This document shows, in pieces, positions 1-12,743 of a stretch of 64,000 nucleotides of DNA. Below the pieces are notes generated by a model. It was not told the origin of the DNA, did no database searches, and was given only the letters and a program-made list of their open reading frames with translations. The stretch lies in contig OZ021727.1 of the NCBI GenBank assembly GCA_963978545.1, positions 46,227,385 to 46,291,384 of the forward strand. The letters are read 5' to 3'. This DNA is from Linyphia triangularis. Lineage: Eukaryota; Arthropoda; Arachnida; Araneae; Linyphiidae. Positions within the stretch are counted from its first letter, which is position 1. Each line of letters begins with the position of its first letter. The translations under genes and the position numbers were made by a program.

Positions 1-1319
1 AATGTTAATACAATCATACGTAAGCTTACGCAAGCTTACACAAGTTCTCTCTGAAAGGGGATTAAGGGGAAAGTATTTCGACAGTTTACATTTTTAGAAT
101 TTATGTCTTTGTTCTATAAATCAGTTGAACAAAGAATTTCATATTTATTCTTGGTATCTTTATATATATTGTTCTTTTAGAGAAACTATAAGCTACGAGT
201 AAATTAATACTCTTTTGAATAACACAAAAAAGCATTTGCATTGTATCATGCTATTTTAAATTAATTGTACTGTTCATTATTTTAAATTATAGTATTTGTA
301 AAACCAGGATATATATGTACGTTCAAAAAGTGAATGCAATTTGGATAATAGTTTCTCAATTTTATCTTTAAATAATATAGCACATTAAAGCAGAGTTTTT
401 AAAAAATCCTTTATATGCTTTATCAATTTTTATATTCATTAACACAGCGCCGATATCAAAAAATTTCTATGAGCAAAATGTGGCAAACTACAATTCAAAA
501 TTTATTTTATAAATATGAACGTGAATTTATGCTCTTCCATCCAGATATCATTTATTTATTCTGATTAAAGTAATTTATTATTTATTTATTAAAAAAAATT
601 TGGCAACAGAAAAGAGTTTTACCAATGGTCAGTTCAATGCTTTTATAATGCGATTGGATGATGGTAATTTTGTTTATTACTATTCCGTAAAAACCACCTT
701 TTAGTGACAATTACAGCCCCAAAAATTTGATAGAATGCATTGTCATCGACATCGAACCTATCTGCAAAGTTTCAGCCCGATTGGATGATGGCAAGATGGT
801 TAATTATGCACCTGAAGCATCTGCCTCCATCGACAAACATACAAAAGCGAAGTTAATATAAAGGATTTAAAAAATATGGTTGTTAAAAATCTAATAAATC
901 AATTAGAAAAGTAATAATGCCGAATATAGTCTTTTAAATTGAAAAGAAATATAAACACGCTGGTGGCAACTGCGATTTAACTTTATTTATAATACCAATG
1001 CATTAACTGCTTACTATTTTAAATAGCTAAAGCTTCAGTTTTCAAATACAGCTTTAAAAGGAGGAAATTATTTTTTTATTAAATTAAAAATAAACACTAT
1101 GGTAAATGATTGGTTGGTTTTTAATTTAGTTACTACAGGGTGTCATCACGAGTCTTTTGATTATTTTCAAAACGTAAGTTTGGAATAAATCATTCGGAAT
1201 TAAGTTGAAACTTAGGGCCTCTTTTAATCCCCTTTTACGCTGGCTACCCTGTATTTGAAAACGAATATTTTGAAGTCAATTGCTGTTTTTTGTTTATTTA
1301 AATAGAACCTTATACCTAC
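1..1319. other. intron/flank 3' of exon P
   Basis: No coding sequence was recognised. It holds a repeat copy (about 640-880) that shares its AAGGATTTAAAAAA-type tail with sequence near 63100, and a small MITE at 1134-1253. Confidence 0.6.
1134..1253. mobile_element. 120 bp MITE with TACAGGGT termini
   Basis: The left end TACAGGGTGTCA and the right end TGGCTACCCTGTA are inverted repeats. There is no coding capacity. Termini of this kind are common in small non-autonomous Tc1/mariner-type elements. It sits 66 bp beyond the donor of exon P. Confidence 0.6.
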
Positions 1320-1481
1320 TTTCAGAGTAGTACCTTCTTCATTCTTAATTTTGTTCCAAACTATACCATCTTTGCTGTAAGTTACGACAAATGCCGTCAC
1401 CCATTGTGGCACATCCTCTCGGCCTTTAGTAATGATTCCAGTAATATTGGCTTCAATATTGGCTTCATCCACAAAATCAAT
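1320..1481 (-). CDS. Hml: hemocytin-like exon P: middle of F5/8C domain 2
   Basis: This 162 bp exon reads IDFVDEANIEANITGIITKG, then VPQWVTAFVVTYSKDG, ending NEEGTTLK. It matches exon K strand for strand (GIITKG, W-V-x-x-Y/F, YS-DG). It starts in phase 0 after TTTTTAG. The donor is GTAGGT in phase 0, the same position as in exon K; a GTATAA four bases on is a weaker alternative. The C-terminal third of this domain, with its closing Cys, is not found in the remaining 1.3 kb and must lie outside the window. Confidence 0.87.
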
Positions 1482-1661
1482 CTAAAAATTTACAATTTTC
1501 AATACACACATTAAACAATGCATATTAAACAACGAACGTATAATAAATTATGATACTCATTATATACATGCAGTTTAAAAAGGCAAAAACAAAGAAGATT
1601 TTTAGGATAAAATTAACTTATCTAATTAGTAATTAACCTTCCATTATCAACGTGTAAATTA

Positions 1662-2030
1662 TTTTCTTGGCACCTGATGTTTTTGTCATTCAATTTAATC
1701 ATTTCTTCCTATGTATGTAAAGTATCTAAGAACATGGCAGTGTTTTACTTCCAAGTCTAATGTCAAAGGGGAAGAACATGCAAGTGCATCTCATGTTGAC
1801 CGATCTTAGGCCTTTTCGACCCTTTACAGATTCATTTTCTTGGCACCTGATGTTTTAGTATGCAATCATTTCCTCCTAAATATATAAGTAAAATTATCTA
1901 AGTAAAGTATCTAAGAACGTGACAGTGTTTTATTGTCAAGTCCGATGTCAAAGGGGAAGAACATGCAAGTGCATATTATGTTGACCAACCTTAGGCCGGT
2001 TTTCGATACTTTACAGTTCATCTTCTATTA
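1662..2030. repeat. imperfect tandem duplication, about 175 bp unit
   Basis: Two successive units begin with TTCTTGGCACCTGATGTTTT and share TGTCAAAGGGGAAGAACATG and TTGACC...CTTAGGCC. They differ at scattered positions, so the duplication is not recent. Confidence 0.85.
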
Positions 2031-3002
2031 TAGATAAAACCATTTTTTTTTTTTTTTTTTTTTTTTGCCATCTTGTTGCTCCGGGTGAGAAGACTAACAA
2101 TAACTACAAAGTTTTTAACTTTGAACATGGGAATATGACAAAAAATTCCTTTGAAAATCACTGGATGTTTTTTTTTCTTTCACTGATTCTTCTGATTGTG
2201 ATCAAAACTTTAGCCAGGTCTATAGCGAAAATTATTTGATGAATTCTTTTAAGATTGATTAGAAATGCTTTTTGGATGATTTAATGTATTCAAAGGTGTG
2301 TACCCTCAGGAAATGATCTGGAAACTTTAGAATTTTAGCCATGCCAACAGCTTAAAGGCTTTTATGAATTATCGCCGTAATTTTTTTTTATTCTACTCAG
2401 CTTGATTAGAGGAAGTGCCTTTTGTATGTTTAATGAGTACGAGTGTCTGAACGCCTATAAATTGGGAATTTTAGTCAGAGTAATGACGGATTAAAACCAG
2501 TCTACGGATTTCGGATATTCTTTTTTCCCCTCAATTTCAAGAAGTGACTCTTGTACTTTAAGTTGAACTATTAAAAATAGTGTAATTAGAAATAAGTATT
2601 TTAAGTATTTACTTATTTTTCAATTAGATTGCATGGTTATCTGAAAACACGTGTTTCAACTTTGAGTCAGAAATTCAATTCCATTTTAAAATAAAGTTTT
2701 AACGCATCAATGTGCCTGGTTGGTTTTGAATAGCGTACTTTCTGATAACAAGCCTGACATCTAAACGACTGCACCACCAAAGAGTGCTTAAATTTTCTTT
2801 GATAACAATTCTTATTTTTCAAACTTAAAGAGAAAATAGTTTTGAAACACATTTTTATATGTCTATTAGGAATTTAAAGCTGGTAATCCTCTATTTCATA
2901 TATAAATACAATATTTTTTTTACATGTCATACTTACTTTTTATTATTACTTATTTTTAGTTTGATTTTGAATGTTCTTGCACTCAAGTTATAACTGAAGG
3001 TA

Positions 3003-3165
3003 TTTTTTTTTTTAATTGGAACACTTTCTTGGTGTTTTTTTGGAGGATTTGGTGTGAACGTGCTTTAACCGGAGTAGAACCGGGGACATTAGACAGGCTT
3101 GCTAACCGCTAGGTAAAAGTGACCACTAGTGCCTAGGTGTTGTATCTGTCATTTGTGCACGGCAC
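3003..3165 (-). mobile_element. tRNA-derived SINE remnant (minus strand)
   Basis: On the minus strand there is an A-box-like CTAGCGGTTAGCAAGCC, a B-box match GGTTCTACTCC and an A-rich tail at 3003-3016. The GCTAACCGC...CTAGGTGTT portion resembles 5715-5760, so it belongs to a local repeat family. Confidence 0.5.
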
Positions 3166-5482
3166 CACCACAAGGATTTCTACTTGAAAGAAATGAAAAG
3201 GATTTGGATTGAAAATCTAAATCTCTCTACAATATTTAATCATGATATTTACATTCGCTTTCAATACAAATAGTTGTATGTGAATCGAAGGGTATTTCGC
3301 TTACATCATTTTGAGCTTATAGCAATGATATGATTATTCACGCTAGAATATCCATCAATTGTAACATACATTCAAAACATGGGGGGGGGGGGAAATGATC
3401 TTTTCCAAAAACAACTAGACGTTTCAAAAAACCCTCCAAGTAAAATTGTCAGCAAGAAAAAGTCAGGCAATCTAATGTTTGCCGAAAATCAGCCACATAT
3501 AAATTCTTTAGGTTACTTGTACACATAAACTAAATTGAGATTTCTAGGAGGTATTCCCATAGACAGTCAGTACTTAGCAAGCTAAAGATTTTATAGAATT
3601 AATCTCAATTAAGTGCAGTGTATACAAAGTATTTTAAGCATATGAATTGAGGTTGTTTCAATATAACTCCTGTCGACTATGCACTCCTTGCCTATGGGAG
3701 TTCCTCCCAATAATCCCTATTTAGTTCATTGTGTATAGGTTCCTCACAGAAATGAAACAAGGCTGCTTGGTGGCAAACATTAGCTTCATGATTTTTTCTG
3801 GCTGATAATTTTATTTGGCGGATTATTTTTCAACGTCCAGTAGTTTTTTTGGGAAGTAATTTAACTTTTTATGCAATAATTAAATCGACTTTTCTTGCAG
3901 GAAGTGATTTTAAAGTATTAGTTTTCTATAAAAAAAACCGTAACTTCGTAACTCACTCAAAAGTCCTATAAAATTTAGATAGGATTAAAATAAAGTGAAG
4001 TAATATATAAAGAGTGTTTGACACTATCCTTTGATCCTCACTCCCCCTCCCTTGGCATTAGAAAATAAAAATAGAGCAGAGAAAAGTGGGTAAATTTAAT
4101 TGAAAAAAATATATGCTTTAAATTGTCAATGGGAAATATAAATTAATCCTTAGCAATTAATATTTTGAAAGGATATGCAATTATTATTTTTAAAAAATCA
4201 AGGTTTGTCAAGATTTGAAGCTGCCATGCAGGCCTTTTGCATGCATAATCCTGAAGGTGTAAATACTTTCTTGATTAGTAATGGCGACCTAGTCCCGTTT
4301 GGTTCTGACGTACAGAAAGAGGTGATTGCATAATTTGAAAAGCGTTTCAATTTGTGCATTTAGTTTACTTCTTACTAATTGGAAATGTACTTTGTCTTTA
4401 TTTTTACTCTGTGTGTTGTTTTTAGACTTGATTTGGTTTCTGGATACAAATTTGTTGTTTTTAGTACTAACACTTTTATCAATATATACTGAAAATTGAT
4501 AGAGAAGTTGTTATTATTCTTGAAAACAAATGTATACGTAATTGGATATGGTATGCGTTCTGAAGTTATTCAAAAGAATTACTAAGAAATTACAAGAAGA
4601 AATAAGATAGCCGATGATAATGTAATATAATTATTGTCAATACAGAAATTCTTAGTGTAACGCGAGAGAAACATAAACTTCAGAATAATGCATTGATAAC
4701 GATCCGTTAGTATACACTTTAATGCTTTAACTATTAAAGATAAATAAACACATTCCAAAAAGCTCAAAATAAGCCAAGGCATCATAAAACTATAATGAAT
4801 GATTCATGGTAAATTTATATTAAAATTTTAAGTGTTTTGTATTATTAAATTTTGCTGTGCTTTATTTATTTATTTACACAAAGTCAAGAACAAAGTGTTT
4901 CCGAGGTCAAATCATATAAGCGGAAAAAATAACATTCTATGTTTGAATTTGATAGAATTAGCTGAGGATAAAATTATGTCATATCGTTATATAGATAAAT
5001 AAAATCATAAGTTGCAAATATATTTCTTAAACAATTTCTGATGTTAACTAGTTTAAACGTTTGATTACATTATTTTTGTGGAGTAAAAGACTTGGCTTTT
5101 ATACATGCTCTCTTAAATGTAAATTATTCATACAGAATAGAAGACATTTGGAAATTAAAATAACCACTTTGGTTAGGATACTTAATTGTCTTCACCAATT
5201 TTTTTTTATGGGGATTTAAGTCACGTTTTTGAATGCTATATAGTTCGATCAATTTTAAAATTTGTGTGTTATTTTTTTTACAATAATGTGAATTGACCTT
5301 AAGAATACTTTTGTTATTGATATTATCCATCTACAAGTGCAGTATTATATTAAAAATAATAAATTATGTACCCATGTGCATACTAAAAACCCCACTTCTT
5401 TTTTTGACTGATATGTGCATTTCTTTCATTTTATGCCTATTTTCTTCATCTAATAGCTAAGAAATAAACCTCATAACAACCT

Positions 5483-5762
5483 TTATTAACCATTGGTTAG
5501 TCGCGCGGTTGACAAATGTCCCCTACAATCTCAATTCCATAATAGATGGCAGCCAAGGATCAAAGCCTTTTTACATTTTTTTCAAGTTATTAAAAAAAAA
5601 AATGTCTTTTAATTTTTACTTTATTCTGTTCAATAACGTTGTGTTGTTAATTAAACTTTGATATTTGGTCAAGAAATTAATGGTATGCACGAATTTTTGA
5701 ATTTGGGGGATATTTGTCGACTAACCGCGAGGCAAAAGGTCACGCACCTAACCAAGTGTTAA
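5483..5762. repeat. inverted pair of SINE-like arms
   Basis: The left arm TTGGTTAGTCGCGCGGTTGA and a right arm with TCGACTAACCGCGAGGCAAA are inverted relatives; the left has an internal deletion. The pair flanks about 180 bp of AT-rich sequence and ends 36 bp from exon O. Confidence 0.55.
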
Positions 5763-5797
5763 GAAATGAAGTGTAATATAGTAGTTTAAGTCAGGAC

Positions 5798-5955
5798 CTG
5801 AAGATATTGCTCGTCTTCAGACACTGCTGCAGCCCAAACCGAGTCCGAACCTAATCTTGCATTTTCAGGGTTGAAGACAGAGCTGAAACTGCTTGTGGCT
5901 GAAAACTGACTGTCATGAAGTGCCCCGTTTTCAAGGCCCATCGGCTCCATGCATT
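5798..5955 (-). CDS. Hml: hemocytin-like exon O: start of F5/8C domain 2
   Basis: This 158 bp exon reads ECMEPMGLENGALHDS, then QFSATSSFSSVFNPENARL, then VWAAAVSEDEQYLQ. The EC-x-x-x-GLENG-x-x-D-x-QFSA-SS-F and P-x-NARL motifs are close to the consensus start of F5/8C domains, closer than those of domain 1. The first two bases (AA) complete Glu. The end is phase 0, with an unusually weak donor, GTCCTG; phase and domain continuity with exon P support it. A large foldback element starts about 65 bp upstream of the acceptor. Confidence 0.88.
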
Positions 5956-6019
5956 CTGAAAAATAAGTAGTTTATTACAGTGAGATGGTTTATCAGTACC
6001 CATCAGGTAACACAACAGT

Positions 6020-7227
6020 ATTGGGCAATTTCGGAAACAGGGGTTCTGGAAGATAGGCAAATCCTTGTCGAAACTCGGGTATCATCCCAAAATACAAATT
6101 TTTTTAAAAAATGAACTCATCAATAACATCACAAAACACATTTTTCTGCCCTCCGTCATATTGTATCAAAATATTTTAATTTTAAAACTGCACATTGACA
6201 TTTCAAAACTTCTAGTATATTTTATCCAGCATTAGGCTATATTAGCTATGATTCGTAGCAACGGACGGTTTACAAGACTGAGAGGCGACTTCATGTTTTG
6301 GTTACGAAAAGTTACGAACCCACTGGTCTGCCTGGGCAAAAATGGCTGAAACTGATAAAAAATCTACTTTGAATGAGTTGAACTAAATCTGATCGCCAAA
6401 TATGTTATAACTTGACAAAAATTGACCCCATTTTTGCGTCTGGTAACCCATCGCACTTTGATTTTCAATGAAGAAGGGCGCAGACGATTTCTGATCTCTG
6501 GGTCGGAAAACTAGCATGTTTTAAAAGTAAGCCAAATTGGCGATATCAGTTACGTCATTAGTGACGTAATATTTATTGCCAAATTGGCTCATTTTTAAAA
6601 GATGAAAGAAAGCCGTCGCTAGGTGTCTGAATCGTCTGAATTTTTTTTTTTTTAATTGAAAATTAAAGAACGAAGGGTTACCATATAAAACAGAATGCTA
6701 ATTATTTGGCAAGTTATGGCATATTTGGCAATCGGATTAAATTCAATTCATTCAAAGTAGATTTTTGATCAGTTTCGGCCATTTTTGCCTCGGCAGACCA
6801 GTGGATTCGTAATCTACTAACTTTTCTCCACATTCTATAAAAAATTCAGATTGATGTTCGATGGGGTACCTAAACATGCAGTCGCCTCTCGGACTTAAAG
6901 GTCCACATTGGGATTAGCCAACGTAGACCCCAGTAGCACAAATAAGCTGGCCGATCTCGATGTAGACCATTGCAGATTGGCCATTGCTACGGCTCTTGAT
7001 CAATCTCGCCTAATTCTGGGTAAAATATCCCGGAAGTTTTGAAAAGTTGATGTAGAATTTTAAAATTGAAATTTATTTTTGTAAGAAAGGACGGAAGGGT
7101 AAAAAATATGTTTTGAGATTATTTTAACTTTTTTATTTAAAAAAAAATCGTTTATTTTGTAATGATACTCGAGATTCGGCAGGCACTGGTTAATCTTCCA
7201 AAAAACCCTGTTTCTGACATTGGCCAA
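6020..7227. mobile_element. 1.2 kb foldback element with arms about 500-600 bp
   Basis: The two halves are imperfect reverse complements around TACGTCATTAGTGACGTA (6551-6568). Matching blocks include AAACAGGGG/CCCTGTTT at the ends, TTTATCCAGCATTAGGC against the complement of TAATTCTGGGTAAAA, and GAGGCGAC/GTCGCCTC. The right arm has about 80 extra bp (6900-6960 region) missing on the left. I see no open frame. Relatives lie at 26285-26415 and 56600-56915. Confidence 0.85.
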
Positions 7228-7509
7228 TAACTCTGCTCCACCTGGAGAGCAATATTGCTAGCGTTGTTGTGGTACTGGGGTAATGATTTCCTGTACATAT
7301 ATTTACTCAACTGTTTCCTCAAGTTTACAACAAATACTAATTATTGAAACTGCATGTACCGCTGACTGTAAAGTTGAGTAACAATGTAAAAAACTTAAAG
7401 TGGTAAGTGAAGTTTTAAATGTTATCAAATGAAGGAAAGTAGGAAATTAGACAGAAAAGAAACTCGATGTCAAATTGAAGTTATTGAGGATAGAGCATTG
7501 AGGTTTTAA

Positions 7510-8473
7510 GGGGACTTGACACCCTTCAAACTTTTTATTTTAGCCTTAAAAATTGTAATTTTTACATATTAATAAGTATTACTAAGTAAAAACTAAATTT
7601 TATTAAAAAAAAAAAGTTCACATAATAATGCTTTAAATTTTAAAAATTTGGAAATTAAAAAAAAAAAATTCATTAAATTTCAAATTCTATCTTCTTTTCA
7701 GTATTGTAATATTTTTTCCTGAATTTTTTATAATTTTTTTTCTATGAATTTAATCTATTTTTTTAGGCATCGAATTTAGAATAAGTAAAATTGTTTTCGA
7801 GAAAAACGATGATTACTGTACCTACAGGTCAGGTAAAAAAAGGGTAATTTTTCAACACTTAAATTAGTAAAAAAAAAAGTTTTTATTTCATTAAAAAATC
7901 CATGCCTACTTTTGTCAAATAGATATTAAGAACGACATAAAAAAAAATTCAAGTCATTTCATTAATATTTTCTGAAGTTTTAGCATTTTGAGTGAGGTAG
8001 GAATTTCAAAAATGACGAACTGAGAAAAATGCGTTCGAAACATCAAGGAGCTATTGCAGCATAAAATAATCCATAAGTGTTTCACTGCATAAAAACTCAA
8101 ACTATAAATAAAAACATCTCCATTTGGCAATTTTTAGGTTTATTTGAAGACAAGAAGGGACAGGAAATTAATTAATATTTTGATTAGAAGGTATCTATGC
8201 TGACCTTCTCAACAGTTCAGGGTCGCATCATGATCCAATACACTATATCTCAAGATTTCTGCACCAGACGCTCCTGTTACTTACTAAGAGAGCATCATTT
8301 ACAATTTTAAGTTACAACACAGCAATGCTAAATTCTCCATAAAAATATAGTTTTTCTGCAATTACAGTTATCGGATTAGCTCAAAAACTTGCCAGAATAA
8401 GGAGATAACACCCAAAAAATAGAAAATTGATGTTTTTATTATTTTTTCTAAAAACGAGGTTTGCCAAGTCCCC
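7510..8473. mobile_element. 964 bp non-autonomous element flanked by TTAA
   Basis: The ends GGGGACTTGAC and TGCCAAGTCCCC are inverted, and each is flanked outside by TTAA (7506-7509 and 8474-8477). TTAA duplication is the hallmark of piggyBac-type insertion. The inside has no long open frame. The G-start differs from classical piggyBac CCC ends, so the superfamily is provisional. Confidence 0.65.
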
Positions 8474-8647
8474 TTAATTTTGGAATGTACCAAATTACGA
8501 AACATTTTAAATGTAAACTTTTATTACGTAGGTCCTTTATTTACATCTTTTAAACTTCATCTAAAATAATAGTAATATATTTGTTAAAAAAATTAAGACA
8601 ATCAAGTAAATAATTTTTCACATATATTTTATGTAAACGTGTATTAC

Positions 8648-8704
8648 CTTTTGGAGGTACTGGCGTAGTGGGTAAAAGCAATGATCTACTTTCCTCTTTA
8701 AGAC
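8648..8704 (-). CDS. Hml: hemocytin-like exon N: 57 bp linker
   Basis: This second linker exon between the F5/8C domains reads GLKEESRSLLLP then TTPVPPKG. The TTPVP string is also in exon I, suggesting related linker sequence. The acceptor follows TTTTGAAAG; the donor is GTAATA. It is phase 1 at both ends with a length divisible by three, so it can be skipped without a frameshift. Exons O and M match its phase. The 1.25 kb tetranucleotide array starts 62 bp before its acceptor. Confidence 0.75.
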
Positions 8705-8766
8705 CTTTCAAAATTAAAAAAAAAAAATCAACTTAAAAACATTAGGATTTTATTTAAACTTTGAAA

Positions 8767-9983
8767 ATACATACATACATACATACATACATACATACAT
8801 ACATACATACATACATACATACATACATACATACATACATACATACATACATACATACATACATACATACATACATACATACATACATACATACATACAT
8901 ACATACATACATACATACATACATACATACATACATACATACATACATACATACATACATACATACATACATACATACATACATACATACATACATACAT
9001 ACATACATACATACATACATACATACATACATACATACATACATACATACATACATACATACATACATACATACATACATACATACATACATACATACAT
9101 ACATACATACATACATACATACATACATACATACATACATACATACATACATACATACATACATACATACATACATACATACATACATACATACATACAT
9201 ACATACATACATACATACATACATACATACATACATACATACATACATACATACATACATACATACATACATACATACATACATACATACATACATACAT
9301 ACATACATACATACATACATACATACATACATACATACATACATACATACATACATACATACATACATACATACATACATACATACATACATACATACAT
9401 ACATACATACATACATACATACATACATACATACATACATACATACATACATACATACATACATACATACATACATACATACATACATACATACATACAT
9501 ACATACATACATACATACATACATACATACATACATACATACATACATACATACATACATACATACATACATACATACATACATACATACATACATACAT
9601 ACATACATACATACATACATACATACATACATACATACATACATACATACATACATACATACATACATACATACATACATACATACATACATACATACAT
9701 ACATACATACATACATACATACATACATACATACATACATACATACATACATACATACATACATACATACATACATACATACATACATACATACATACAT
9801 ACATACATACATACATACATACATACATACATACATACATACATACATACATACATACATACATACATACATACATACATACATACATACATACATACAT
9901 ACATACATACATACATACATACATACATACATACATACATACATACATACATACATACATACATACATACATACATACATACA

Positions 9984-10013
<30 letters not shown>
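8767..10013. repeat. (ATAC)n microsatellite, about 311 units, no interruption seen
   Basis: About 1247 bp of a single tetranucleotide with no interruption that I could see. It opens reading frames of about 420 codons in four frames; these are artefacts of a repeat unit without stops. Confidence 0.98.
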
Positions 10014-10016
<3 letters not shown>

Positions 10017-12508
10017 CAAACGTTTAATACTTAGCTATTGACATAGGTTCTGTCATTTCTGTGATTAAAATAAAGTGTTTCGGTATTTGTCCTCTTAATA
10101 AATATATTTGTTTTTGAAGAGTACGCAATATGAATCATGGATGAATAGAAAATATAACTTGCATTTAATATTGCAGTACTATTTCTTATGAATAATAAAA
10201 AGAACCCATGTATTGTTATAGCCATAAATAAGAGTTGAATTATTATTGTGACTAAGTATTGGATGCTAAAGAATAATTTTACAATCTATAAAATTCTCTA
10301 TTAATCTATTGACTCGATACAATTTCCAGTCTCCATCTTTGATTAACAAAAGTTATTTGAATTAAAAAGCCACTTCAATTTTAGCTTAAATTACGCATCA
10401 TTTTATTAGAATTTACTGGTAATACTGTCGTGAGACAAACGATTATTGAATAGTATTTTTTTTTTTTGTGCAAAAGATTTTTATTTCAGTATTATCTAAT
10501 ATGTAAATGATCTAGGTTATCACCTGTTATTTTTACAAATGCGTGACAAAAGTTTGATATTGATTTATATTAGTGAGATATAGAAGGACTGATGCTTTTA
10601 TAATCCAGTTTGACAATTTTTTAAGCAATTTTGGATTTTTTACTGCTATTGTATCGTATATCGTATCGAAATATAGATAATTTTTTTTTTTTTTATGAAA
10701 TTCTATTAAAAATAGTTTCAAAAACATTTTGAAATTTATTTAATTTCTAATTGAACATCAAACGTAAAAAAAACAAGAAAAAAAGTAAATATAAAGTAGA
10801 CAAAATAAGATTCTTTAATTACAGTATTTATAAAATATTCCTGTGTTAAAATTTGATTTTACTTTGCAAAGCTATCTTTGCCTTGTTAAATTACCGTATG
10901 ATGCTTTATGCATCAATAATTTCCTGGTGTTAGTGACACATATTTTACTACTCTTTAAACAATTGGACTAGGCTTATAATGAGAGATTATTATAAATTTT
11001 CTTGATACCTTTTCTTGGGTTTTGAATGTTCAGTTACAATATTAGCTATCAATATTCAAACTTAAGTATCAAGTTTTTATTTGGAAGTTGAAACACCGTG
11101 GAAACATGTTTGATTCATGTCACAAGCTCTAGATTACGATGCGTTTTGATGTCAGCATTCCCATTTACATAATAGATAAATAACCTATTGTTCTTTTTTA
11201 TCATAATATTTATGACGGATTATTCTGTTATGATAATAATGATGGAATATGATGTTTTAAGTTTTTATGCAAGGTACGATTAGCTTAATAAAAGTTTATT
11301 GTATATTGATAAGTTAATCAAGTAGAAACATATATTTTGAGACGGAAAATCTGTTGAAATGGTGTTTTCTATTGAATATGGCTAGAAGGCGTAGCTATTT
11401 TACATATGTTACATTAATATATTTACATATATTACATTATATTTTTAGAAGATAAACATTAAAAAGTGAACTTATTCGAGGTAAGAATAAAAATTGTTTT
11501 TTTGTATGGGTTTGGGAAACTTCTTTATGAATTCAATATTTTCGGGAATGAACTTTTTTCTATCTAATCCAACAGTCAACAATCAATAAAATTACATTTT
11601 CACCATGAAAAAGTAATAAGTAATAGTTACACTACATTTCTTTTCAAAAGCTGGAAATTTAGAACAAAAGAGGTACTTATAAAATAACAACAAAAATTCT
11701 GGATTTTAAAGGTCTTTTAAATACATTTTATCCTTAATACAATGCCAAATGTCAATAAAATATTAGTAACATATGAAATCAGTAGCATAACTAGTATATT
11801 ATAATACAGAAAACATTTCCTTTTAAAAATAAACTTGAAAACGTAAGAGAAAGAATTAAATAGAACTATATTTCGAAAGCCTTTTCCGCATTTCGTTCGA
11901 TCTAAGTTTTATCATCAGTAACTTCCTCAAAAATGTGTATTATCTTTTGAAATATGCTTTACATCTATAATTGTACGATTCTTTAAGCAGCGTTATTAAA
12001 AAATACATTGCTGATACTTCATAAAATACATTTTAAAGTCAAATAGATTTGGCAGGAAAACACAATACCTTCATTTAAATATTATTTGTACAATTGCTTT
12101 TATTAACTTTTTCTTGTCTTTGAATTTTTGAAACAAATATTCAAATACTTCATTGGTAAAATTTGAATTAATAAGTACACACTCAGAGGTTACGCTGAAT
12201 AGAAAAGTAATATCGAAATAAAAGATCAAAGTGAAATAATATTTTTCTGAATTTATAAATTTTAAACATACGCCTTTCAGGATAGTATTAAAGATAACAA
12301 GTGTTCAGGGAAAACAAAGGTTTATTTTATATTGAATGTAACCATTTGGTTGTTAAGCTTTAAGCAATTTATTTTAACAAAATATTTTGGTAGCTTTATT
12401 TTGCTCCACATAAGTTTTGTTATCTTTAAAATACTTGTCGTACGATTTAATGCTTAAAATAAATAATTTTTATAATTAAAGAAAAGTGTAATTTTATGTA
12501 AATAAACG

Positions 12509-12627
<119 letters not shown>

Positions 12628-12680
12628 CTTACGCAATTTTTTTTCCGAAAATGTATTCACTAATTAAAAAATATGTTTAC

Positions 12681-12743
12681 CTTTTTTACTTTCGGGCAAT
12701 CCCAGTTCAAACGGGAATATGGGCTTCGAAGTAGATGTTATGG
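12681..12743 (-). CDS. Hml: hemocytin-like exon M: 63 bp linker
   Basis: This short linker exon lies between the two F5/8C domains and reads [12 protein letters not shown] then [10 protein letters not shown]. It is bounded by AG of TGTTTAG and donor GTAAACAT. It is symmetric in phase 1 and divisible by three. A 114 bp TA array lies only about 58 bp past the donor. There is no conserved domain, so support comes from exact phase agreement with exons L and N and open reading on the expected frame. Confidence 0.75.

Larger units (their letters stand above)
1482..5797. other. intron between exons O and P
   Basis: A 4.3 kb intron. It contains an imperfect tandem duplication (1662-2030), poly-T (2043-2066), an 11-base G run (3381-3391) and tRNA-derived SINE-like pieces (3003-3165 and 5483-5762). 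From 3400 to 5450 I see only AT-rich sequence. Confidence 0.7.
5956..8647. other. intron between exons N and O
   Basis: A 2.7 kb intron that is almost wholly mobile DNA: the foldback element at 6020-7227 and a TTAA-flanked element at 7510-8473. Confidence 0.8.

Noticed and set aside
5851..6060. 69-codon minus-strand frame running past the acceptor of exon O
   Set aside because: It continues into the intron in a different frame; the F5/8C frame of exon O starts after the AG at 5956-5957.
8728..10041. Open frames of about 420 codons on both strands (Tyr-Val-Cys-Met or Ile-His-Thr-Tyr repeats)
   Set aside because: Produced wholly by the tetranucleotide array, whose unit has no stop in these frames.
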